This document shows, piece after piece, positions 57,877 to 64,000 of a stretch of 64,000 nucleotides of DNA; within the stretch, counting starts at the first letter, position 1, and every line of letters begins with the position of its first letter. The notes beneath the pieces are model-generated. The model was not told where the DNA came from. It ran no database searches and saw nothing but the letters and a program-made list of their open reading frames with translations. Position numbers and translations under genes: made by a program. The stretch covers positions 1 to 64,000 of the forward strand of contig NBMI01000017.1 of NCBI GenBank assembly GCA_002085445.1, written 5' to 3'. The DNA comes from Candidatus Parabeggiatoa sp. nov. 2 (GTDB lineage Bacteria > Pseudomonadota > Gammaproteobacteria > Beggiatoales > Beggiatoaceae).

Positions 57877-58023
57877 GCAGTGATCAGTGAGCATTTTCAG
57901 TGAGCATTTTCAGTGAGCTGTGTAAACTAAAAAATTGATAACTGATAACTGAAAAACTGATAACTGAAAAACTGATCACTGATAACTGAAAAACTGATAA
58001 CTGACAAACTGATAACTGATAAC
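57865..58023. repeat. TAACTGA / TCAGTGA repeat block between the two tolA copies
   Basis: Tandem CAGTGAGCAGTGATCAGTGA, GCATTTTCAGTGA and ACTGATAACTGAAAAACTGA units form the end of the first tolA copy and reach the ATG of the second (CTGATAAC then ATG) without a visible ribosome binding site. Confidence 0.9.
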
Positions 58024-59004
58024 ATGTGGGACAAATTCATTTCATTTATCAACGCGCTCATTGTCAACGCGCTACTGCTGGCGATAGTGTTTTATAGTGT
58101 GGTTCTACCAAAGGAGCCTAGCAAAACCTTACTAATCGCGCCAGAGAATATTATGCAAGCGGTGGCTGTCGATGAAAAACAAATGCTGGTGGCAATGAGA
58201 CAGATAAAAAGCCAGTCTGTCCGCGAAAGGCGGACACTACGGGCACAACAGCGTGAATTGGATAGAAAAAAACGACAGCTTGAACGAACAGTCCTCAAAG
58301 AAACCCAACGTCTCGATAAACTACGCCAACAAAAAGAAAAAGAGCAACAGCGGTTGGCAAAGACTAAACAACGCAAATGGGCCGAGGCGGAGACATTAAG
58401 AGCGCTTAAACGCAAAAAAGCCGAGCAAGCGTATTTAAGGCGAGAAGCCGAAGAAATAAGAAGGCTAGAAGAAGCCCATCGTAAAGCGTTGGAAGCCGCA
58501 GCGCGAGAAAGAAAACAAAGAGAACAAGCAGCGAAACGTCGAGCCGAACAAGCACGATTAGCCAGAGAAGCTGAGAAAAAACGTCGAGCCAAACAAGCGC
58601 GATTAGCCAGAGAAGCTGAAAAAAGACGTCTCGCCGATGCCAAGCGTCGTCAAGCCGAAAGGCGAGCGCGTTTAGCCGCCGAAAAAAAACGCAAAGCGGC
58701 CCAAGTTGCGAAGCAAAGAGCAGAACAAAAAAAACGTATTCAAAAAGTGATGAGGGATATTCAACAACAAGTTCTCAATTTCTGGGTACGCCCCCGTGGT
58801 TATTACAGAGGCTTGTCTTGTATTATAGAAATACGTTTAGGGCCGGGGGGCGAAGTAACTTCCGTTCAAATCATTGAGCGTAGTGGTAACTTTGTCTTTG
58901 ATAACTCAGCCTTGAAGGCCATTCGTAACGCGTCACCATTACCGGTACCAGCGGATATCTTTGATACTTTTAAACATTTTAACTTTCGATTTAAACCTAA
59001 GTAA
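58024..59004 (+). CDS. tolA: TolA, periplasm-spanning protein of the Tol-Pal system
   Basis: 326 residues. Domain I is one membrane helix (residues 10-28). Domain II is a long Lys/Arg/Glu/Ala coiled coil (about 45-245; EKKRRAKQARLAREAEKRR). Domain III (about 250-326) has the TonB-like C-terminal fold (FWVRPRGYYRGLSCIIEIRL, RSGNFVFDNSALKAI, FNFRFKP). TolA links the TolQR motor to Pal and TolB at the outer membrane, helping invagination during division. Domain II shows internal repetition with short in-frame repeats. Only 13 bp separate it from tolB, which starts after a GGGAGA ribosome binding site. Confidence 0.94.
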   Translation: MWDKFISFINALIVNALLLAIVFYSVVLPKEPSKTLLIAPENIMQAVAVDEKQMLVAMRQIKSQSVRERRTLRAQQRELDRKKRQLERTVLKETQRLDKLRQQKEKEQQRLAKTKQRKWAEAETLRALKRKKAEQAYLRREAEEIRRLEEAHRKALEAAARERKQREQAAKRRAEQARLAREAEKKRRAKQARLAREAEKRRLADAKRRQAERRARLAAEKKRKAAQVAKQRAEQKKRIQKVMRDIQQQVLNFWVRPRGYYRGLSCIIEIRLGPGGEVTSVQIIERSGNFVFDNSALKAIRNASPLPVPADIFDTFKHFNFRFKPK

Positions 59005-59017
59005 GTTGGGAGAACTT

Positions 59018-60316
59018 ATGCGTACACTCTGGTTGTGTTTATTAAGTTATATCGTGTTATTTAGCCATGTCCACGCCATTTTAACCATCGACATCATTGG
59101 CGGCAAAGAAGAAGGCGGACAACCCATTGCCATCGTGCCCTTTGGCTTAGAAACCGGGATGCCATCTCCGTATCAAAATATAGCCAAGATTGTGTCCAAT
59201 GATTTACACCGCAGTGGACGCTTCGCCACGATGCCGGTACACCTGTTACCAGAACAACCTTCTTACTCTGATCAAATCCGTTTTCGACGTTGGCAAGCGG
59301 CCGGGATGCCACATCTGGTGATAGGACGTATCGCCGGCGGACTAACAGGTGGGTACACCGTTGAATTTGAGTTATTTGATGTCTCTCGACGCAAACCCAT
59401 TATCGGTTACCGCTATACCGCTGACGCTAAAACGCTACGGCAAGTCGCTCATCAAATCAGTGATGATATTTACAAAGCCTTGACGGGAAAGCGCGGAGTA
59501 TTTAGCACCCGGATTGTTTATGTGACGGTGCTGCGTCGCGGCTTGCGAACTCAATATCACCTCTATATTGCCGATGCCGACGGTGCTAATCCACGCTTGA
59601 TGTTGAGATCGAAAGAACCGGTTTTATCACCCTGTTGGTCACCCGACGGGCAACGCATTGCTTATGTGACTTACTCCAAAACTAAAAGAACCAAAAACAT
59701 GGCCGTCTATATACAAGAGATTCGCACTGGGCGGCGCACTCGTGTGTCAGCCAGACGAGGCCTCAATGCGGCCCCAGCGTGGTCACCTGACGGCAAACAT
59801 TTGGCGTTGACTTTATCGAAAGATGGCAACCCCGAAATCTATCTTCTGAATTTACGCACTGGTGCCTTAACCCGCTTGACTCATCATCAGGCGATTGATA
59901 CAGAGCCAGAATGGTCACCCAATGGCAACTCGTTGGTATTTACTTCAGATCGCAGCGGTAAACCACAGATTTATCGCATGTCGGCCAACGGTGGCAAAGC
60001 GCAGCGTTTAACCTTTAAGGGCGACTACAATGCGCGTCCACGTTTTTCTCCCGATGGACGTAAACTGGCTTTACTGCATGGCAGTGGCAATAAATATCAG
60101 ATTGCGGTGCTAACGCTAAGTAGCGGAAAATTGGATATTCTGAGCAAAACCACTTTAGATGAATCGCCCAGCTTTGCACCCAATGGTAGTATGATTATCT
60201 ATGCAACGGGCACTGAACTTGCAGCCGTCTCAATAGATGGGCGTGTACGCCAACGTTTGGCGGTGGATATGAGCGAAGAAGTGCGGGAGCCAGCTTGGTC
60301 GCCTTTTTATAGATAG
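59018..60316 (+). CDS. tolB: TolB, periplasmic beta-propeller of the Tol-Pal system
   Basis: 432 residues from MRTLWLCLLSYIVLFSHVHA. This start is chosen because GGGAGA lies 5 bases upstream and a signal peptide follows directly (cleavage likely after HVHA); a frame 57 bp longer overlaps tolA. An N-terminal alpha/beta domain (about 22-150) is followed by a six-bladed propeller with WSPDG-type strands (CWSPDGQRIAYVT, AWSPDGKHLALT, EWSPNGNSLVFTSD, RFSPDGRKLALL). TolB binds Pal and TolA and is released or sequestered as the motor cycles. It is full length, with E. coli TolB at 430. Confidence 0.96.
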   Translation: MRTLWLCLLSYIVLFSHVHAILTIDIIGGKEEGGQPIAIVPFGLETGMPSPYQNIAKIVSNDLHRSGRFATMPVHLLPEQPSYSDQIRFRRWQAAGMPHLVIGRIAGGLTGGYTVEFELFDVSRRKPIIGYRYTADAKTLRQVAHQISDDIYKALTGKRGVFSTRIVYVTVLRRGLRTQYHLYIADADGANPRLMLRSKEPVLSPCWSPDGQRIAYVTYSKTKRTKNMAVYIQEIRTGRRTRVSARRGLNAAPAWSPDGKHLALTLSKDGNPEIYLLNLRTGALTRLTHHQAIDTEPEWSPNGNSLVFTSDRSGKPQIYRMSANGGKAQRLTFKGDYNARPRFSPDGRKLALLHGSGNKYQIAVLTLSSGKLDILSKTTLDESPSFAPNGSMIIYATGTELAAVSIDGRVRQRLAVDMSEEVREPAWSPFYR

Positions 60317-61001
60317 AGCCTGGGGTGGTGAAAATAATTAATGATTAATGATTAATGATTAATGATTAATGATTAATGATTAATGAATTAAATGAGATTT
60401 TTTACAACTAAATTTACTAAGCGGAATGAAAATGGGATCACGTTTTAGAACCCGTTGGAACTTCCTTTTCATCACCCCAGATAGAGCCTCTAAAAACCTT
60501 GTAATAGGGTGGGCAACGTGTTGCCCGCCCTCGTCGTATTTTGATGGGCAAGAAGCAAAAAACGGGAGCAAAGAACACCCTACATATATGGATTTATTCT
60601 TAACTTAAGGTTTAGTCTCTTACTTTAAAACGCCAAAACCACAAAAAGCGGCTCTGGTTATGTCTAAGGGGCAAGCTCCCTTGGGTGATAAACCATCTAT
60701 CACCTTTAATTATATATAATAACTGCTTTAGCAGACTTTAGCTTTTAGCCTTGGGATTTATCCCAAGGCGCTGGGATTTATCCCAAGGCGGGGGGAACTA
60801 CTGTTAATTAAAAAACGTGATCATCGAGAATTCGGGTGTGTACCACTTGTCCAAGTAGCAAGTTTTTATCAATAGGGCCTTCAATCAAATTAACAGAATC
60901 AATTCGCCAACCTGGCCCTCAAAAAAACCGCTTATGTTTGACATTTTCATTTTTAAATTTGCCCATTACCCATTACCCATGAGATTAAAGGAGTATGTTC
61001 T
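60317..61001. other. tolB-pal spacer with dispersed repeats
   Basis: No gene is supported. It contains tandem TAATGATTAATGATTAATGA units (60337-60385), GGGATTTATCCCAAGGCG repeated twice (60755-60790) and a GGGCCTTCAATCAAATTAAC ... CCTGGCCCTC element (60878-60920). The pal start has AAAGGAG at 60988-60994. Confidence 0.65.
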
Positions 61002-61571
61002 ATGAACAAATGGCATTATTTAGTGCTGATGTTAGCGGCACTCGTTTTTGCGGGATGTAGCACTCCACAGGTAAAGCAACCGGAGGTAACTGAAGCCAGT
61101 GCCAGAATACCTCCCCCGATTTTTGGTACTACGACAAGGGCACCCAATATCCCAGATGACACGACGCTTGGTGCCGATGATGATATACCCCTGACAATGA
61201 GTGAAACCGAAACGGAAGGAGACGTGAGTGGTAGTGGTATTCCCCGTAAGCGGATCATCTACTTTAGTTATGATAGGAGCGAGATTGGACCTAAATATCG
61301 CACCATACTTGAAGCACATGCCGCTTACCTGAACAAAAACCCGGATGCCTCTGTCCGCTTGGAAGGCCATGCCGATGAACGGGGTTCGCGTGAATACAAT
61401 TTGGCCTTGGGTGAGCGGCGTGCAGAGGTGACCAAAGACACCTTGATGGGGTTGGGTGTCTTTGAAAATCAATTGAATACCTTAAGCTACGGTGAAGAAC
61501 GGCCCACAACATCGGGACACAACGAAAAATCTTGGTGGCGTAACCGTCGAGTTGAGATAGTCTATCCTTGA
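61002..61571 (+). CDS. pal: Pal, peptidoglycan-associated lipoprotein
   Basis: 189 residues. A lipoprotein signal with lipobox VFAGC puts the lipidated cysteine at residue 19. A low-complexity linker follows, then an OmpA-like peptidoglycan-binding domain (IIYFSYDRSEIGPKY, RLEGHADERGSREYNLALGE, NRRVEIVYP). Pal anchors the outer membrane to the wall and is moved by TolA/TolB. AAAGGAG lies 8 bases before the ATG. Confidence 0.96.
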   Translation: MNKWHYLVLMLAALVFAGCSTPQVKQPEVTEASARIPPPIFGTTTRAPNIPDDTTLGADDDIPLTMSETETEGDVSGSGIPRKRIIYFSYDRSEIGPKYRTILEAHAAYLNKNPDASVRLEGHADERGSREYNLALGERRAEVTKDTLMGLGVFENQLNTLSYGEERPTTSGHNEKSWWRNRRVEIVYP

Positions 61572-61738
61572 TGAAAATCAGGAGTCCAAACTTTAGTTTG
61601 GCAGAGTAGTAATACGCGGATTCCTGTTATTGACCTATCCTATTTTTTGGCGGGTTATTTAGACTATCGATTTTGGGGGCCATAAAAGACTTTGGAGGTA
61701 TTCAAATTAAGTTATGGCCCTCTGTCGCGCTGGTAAGA

Positions 61739-61772
61739 GAAATCCGATTTCTTGAAGAAATCGGATTTCTTC
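61739..61772 (+). terminator. Hairpin downstream of pal
   Basis: GAAATCCGATTTCTT and its complement AAGAAATCGGATTTC, with a 2-base loop and a short TTC-rich tail. It may terminate or attenuate transcription between pal and the S74-domain gene. The near-identical element at 10968-10996 shows it is also a dispersed hairpin. Confidence 0.45.
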
Positions 61773-61833
61773 CAACATTGACATTTTTACACTTTTTTTA
61801 CACTTTTTGACACTTTTTAAAGGAGTTACTTCT

Positions 61834-62469
61834 GTGGATAAAAATCGTCGCGATTTACTGAAGGCTGGCAGTTTAACGGCTGTCGCGGGTATTGCTGGTG
61901 TTGCTGCTTTGACTTCTTCTAAGCAAGCACAGGCCGCACTTTTTGGCGCTGAAAAGGGGCCCCTTCCCCGTGAAGCTGGGGCCGGTGTTCGAGTTTTTTA
62001 TGATGTCGGCCGAAGAGATGTTCCGGCAATGGGGCAAATTTTTGTCTACGATTATTCCAAATACCAACCCAAAAATTTGGTGCTCCAAACGCCCGGTGGC
62101 AAAGTGGGGATTGGCACCGTCAATCCAAGAGAGAAACTTGATGTTGCGGGAAAAGTTCGTGCCAGACGTTTCATTCAAACTTCGTCAAGAGAGTTCAAGG
62201 AAAACATTGCGGAACTTTCCACTCAAGAAGCTGTCGAGGCGTTAGAAAAACTTAACCCGGTCAAATTTAGCTACAAAGTGGATGACGATAAAACTCAGTA
62301 TCCTGGCTTTATTGCTGAGGAGGTGCCTGAGTTAGTGGCAACACCTGATCGGCAAGGTGTGGACTCGATGGATATTGTGGCGGTGTTAACTAAAGTTGTG
62401 CAACAACAACAACAGAGTATTTCCGCATTACAAGAAGAATTCAAATCGCTTAAGGAGCGAATTGGGTGA
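61834..62469 (+). CDS. Tat-signal protein with C-terminal peptidase S74 (intramolecular chaperone) domain
   Basis: 211 residues from GTG 61834, chosen because AAGGAG lies at 61820-61825 with 8-base spacing. The N-terminus has a twin-arginine signal ([16 protein letters not shown]) and a probable cleavage after QAQA. The middle contains [20 protein letters not shown], a pattern typical of tail-fibre-like proteins before an S74 domain. The C-terminal part is an S74 endosialidase-chaperone domain (SSREFKENI with the Ser-Lys pair, [21 protein letters not shown]). These domains trimerise, then self-cleave between the two serines. A short coiled coil ends the protein. It stands between pal and queC, where cpoB is often found, and its stop overlaps the queC GTG. 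Confidence 0.8.
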   Translation: MDKNRRDLLKAGSLTAVAGIAGVAALTSSKQAQAALFGAEKGPLPREAGAGVRVFYDVGRRDVPAMGQIFVYDYSKYQPKNLVLQTPGGKVGIGTVNPREKLDVAGKVRARRFIQTSSREFKENIAELSTQEAVEALEKLNPVKFSYKVDDDKTQYPGFIAEEVPELVATPDRQGVDSMDIVAVLTKVVQQQQQSISALQEEFKSLKERIG

Positions 62470-63161
62470 GTTCTGACAAGGCGGCAGTTGTGCTAGTGTC
62501 TGGCGGACTAGATTCCGCCACCACCCTAGCCATCGCTAAATCACAAGGCTATGCTTGTTACGCCCTGAGTTTTGATTATGGGCAACGCCACCGTGTTGAG
62601 TTGCAAGCCGCTCGTCAAGTCGCGGAAAGCTTAGGTGCCCAAGAACATAAATTCATTCACCTGAATTTAGACAGCATCGGCGGTTCCGCGCTGACAGATA
62701 CTCAAATTAAGGTGCCTGTTTCAGGACTGACTGACCAAATTCCAGTCACTTATGTGCCGGCTCGTAACACCGTTTTTTTAGCTTTAGCCTTGGGTTGGGC
62801 GGAAGTGTTATTAGCTTATCACTTGTTTATGGGTGTTAATGCTGTCGATTATTCGGGTTATCCTGACTGTCGTCCCCAATTCATTGCCGCTTTTGAAAAG
62901 CTGGCGAATCTTGCCACCAAGGCGGGTGTAGAAGGGCATCCCTTCAAAATACATACGCCCTTGATTCATTTGACGAAGGCACAGATTATTCAAGAAGGGT
63001 TGCGTTTAGGCGTGGACTATAGTATGACAATTTCGTGCTATCAACCGAGCCCAGAAGGTTATGCGTGTGGTGTTTGCGATGCTTGCCGTTTACGGGCGGG
63101 CGGATTTCGTGCGTTAGGGGTGGCTGATCCAACTCAATATATTTCTCCATCGCCTTTCTAA
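62466..63161 (+). CDS. queC: 7-cyano-7-deazaguanine synthase QueC
   Basis: 231 residues. The ATP pyrophosphatase loop [13 protein letters not shown] is followed by [17 protein letters not shown] and [15 protein letters not shown]. The C-terminal zinc site cysteines are in [21 protein letters not shown]. QueC turns 7-carboxy-7-deazaguanine into preQ0 for queuosine synthesis, using ATP and ammonia. The start GTG overlaps the upstream stop as GTGA, indicating translational coupling. queC commonly follows the tol-pal cluster in gammaproteobacteria. Confidence 0.96.
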   Translation: MSSDKAAVVLVSGGLDSATTLAIAKSQGYACYALSFDYGQRHRVELQAARQVAESLGAQEHKFIHLNLDSIGGSALTDTQIKVPVSGLTDQIPVTYVPARNTVFLALALGWAEVLLAYHLFMGVNAVDYSGYPDCRPQFIAAFEKLANLATKAGVEGHPFKIHTPLIHLTKAQIIQEGLRLGVDYSMTISCYQPSPEGYACGVCDACRLRAGGFRALGVADPTQYISPSPF

Positions 63162-63209
63162 TAATTAATATTTCATTTGAGTTCTCCGGAGTTTAAGGTA
63201 TAGTATTAT

Positions 63210-63700
63210 ACACAATAACTACAAGGATTCGTTATAAAAACGGATTAAAAACCTATAACTACAAGGATTCTATATAATAAAGGATTAAAAACCTATAACT
63301 ACAAGGATTGTATATAATAAAGGATTAAAAGCGAACTACAAGGATTGTATATAATAAAGGATTAAAAAACTATATCTACAAGGATTGTATAATCGATACG
63401 GATTCTGCTTCCAACGCTGGAATGTTGGAACAAAAGCTTGAATTTGTAATCCTGTAATCCCTTTTTATATACAATCCTTGTTGTTCTGGCTTTTTTTTAA
63501 TCCGTTTTTATAACGAATCCTTGTAGTTATTCCTTTTTAGATACAATCCTTGTTGTTCTTGCTGGTGGTTTGAATTTGTAATCCCTTTTTATATACAATC
63601 CTTGTTGTTCTGGCTTTTTTTTAATCCGTTTTTATAACGAATCCTTGTAGTTATTCCTTTTTAGATACAATCCTTGTAGTTTATAACTAATCCTTGTAGG
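63210..63700. repeat. CTACAAGGATT-type repeats, direct then inverted
   Basis: Five direct copies of AACTACAAGGATTGTATATA with GGATTAAAA lie at 63210-63395. These are followed by at least six copies in the opposite orientation (TATACAATCCTTGTTGTTCT, TTTTTATAACGAATCCTTGT) at 63455-63695. The two halves could form a very large imperfect hairpin. The inverted half contains an internal direct repeat of about 110 bp (63463-63565 versus 63585-63680). Same family as 2270-2545. Confidence 0.88.
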
Positions 63701-63708
63701 CCCGCTTT

Positions 63709-64000
63709 TCAAAACAACTGCTCATCAATCACGCTACTTTCTGGAGTGGCTTGGGGTTGAGATGCCAACCCTTTATGGGCCGACGGCCGAGCAGTGGTGT
63801 CCTTGCCTTTCTTGCTGGGCGATGGATTCGGTTTTTCTCGTTTGCAATGACTGGTTGAAAGAGCCAATTTGTTAGGTGGATTCTTAATAAAGGTTGCTGT
63901 TTTAATAGGTAAACTATCCGACAGCAATGGCCCACTTGGCAACAAATCACCCACCGCATTGGAAGTGCCTTCGCTGGGTACTATAACAAAGCGGCTCTGC
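63709..64000 (-). CDS. 3' end of a CDS running off the window
   Basis: The minus-strand frame is open from the window edge to the stop at 63709-63711, at least 96 codons. It starts with SRFVIVPSEGTSNAVGDLLP, followed by a Lys/Ser/Pro-rich tail (KREKPNPSPSKKGKD) of low complexity. No family is recognised. A GTG at 63954 could start a short protein, but the frame continues upstream, so a partial gene is more likely. Confidence 0.5.
   Translation of the reverse strand, partial: QSRFVIVPSEGTSNAVGDLLPSGPLLSDSLPIKTATFIKNPPNKLALSTSHCKREKPNPSPSKKGKDTTARPSAHKGLASQPQATPESSVIDEQLF

Noticed and set aside
58092-58643. Minus-strand Ser/Ala/Arg-rich frame opposite tolA
   Set aside because: Shadow of the tolA coiled-coil coding strand with biased composition.
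61738-61772. Riboswitch upstream of the S74/queC genes
   Set aside because: Only a simple dispersed hairpin is visible; no preQ1-type conserved sequence could be found.

Overview
The window looks like a chromosomal segment of a large sulfur bacterium of the Beggiatoaceae (Gammaproteobacteria, Thiotrichales). The reasons are a gammaproteobacterial tol-pal cluster and housekeeping genes (ruvB, queC, ttcA, qmcA/nfeD), long AT-rich intergenic stretches packed with short repeats, and above all many direct repeats of the heptamer TAACTGA, a feature described for marine Beggiatoaceae genomes. The assignment is inferred from sequence character, not from a marker gene.

Layout. 1-2.5 kb: two 5'-truncated STAND/AAA-type ATPase remnants, each joined to repeat DNA. 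3-8.3 kb: a lone RecF/AAA_21-type ATPase, a rhodanese, an nfeD-qmcA membrane pair and a TtcA-like protein. 8.9-36.1 kb (minus strand): a hybrid PKS-NRPS cluster. It reads FAAL-ACP-KS-AT-KR-ACP, then a five-module NRPS, then sbnA and sbnB, which make L-2,3-diaminopropionate (Dap). Modules 1 and 3 carry identical acidic adenylation codes and modules 2 and 4 carry lysine-type codes. With the E domain in module 2 and a terminal TE, the cluster predicts a polycationic lipopentapeptide. The NRPS is split by a net 83-bp deletion and frameshift in the last condensation domain.

37.9-52.6 kb: a Nudix hydrolase, a U32-family tRNA hydroxylation protein, and a set of poorly described proteins: a membrane-anchored coiled-coil protein with a coupled 40-aa ORF, an Hsp70/actin-fold ATPase, a dynamin-like GTPase and a membrane-anchored VWA protein. 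The last three lie in one orientation, separated by repeat-filled gaps. This is the best candidate for an undescribed system. 53.1-63.2 kb (plus strand): ruvB, then ybgC-tolQ-tolR-tolA-tolA-tolB-pal, then a Tat-signal protein with a peptidase S74 domain in the slot usually held by cpoB, then queC. tolA is duplicated, with the first copy lacking its C-terminal domain, and tolQ is frameshifted.

Two themes cut across the window. First, TAACTGA repeats sit at the gene junctions of the tol cluster, touching start codons and forming gene ends, and also occur in frame inside two adenylation domains. Second, four separate losses of about 65-95 bp (two in the NRPS, one in tolQ, one in the FAAL domain) and two in-frame tandem duplications (42 and 108 bp) occur in otherwise intact genes. 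These may be real small-scale rearrangements or assembly artefacts.
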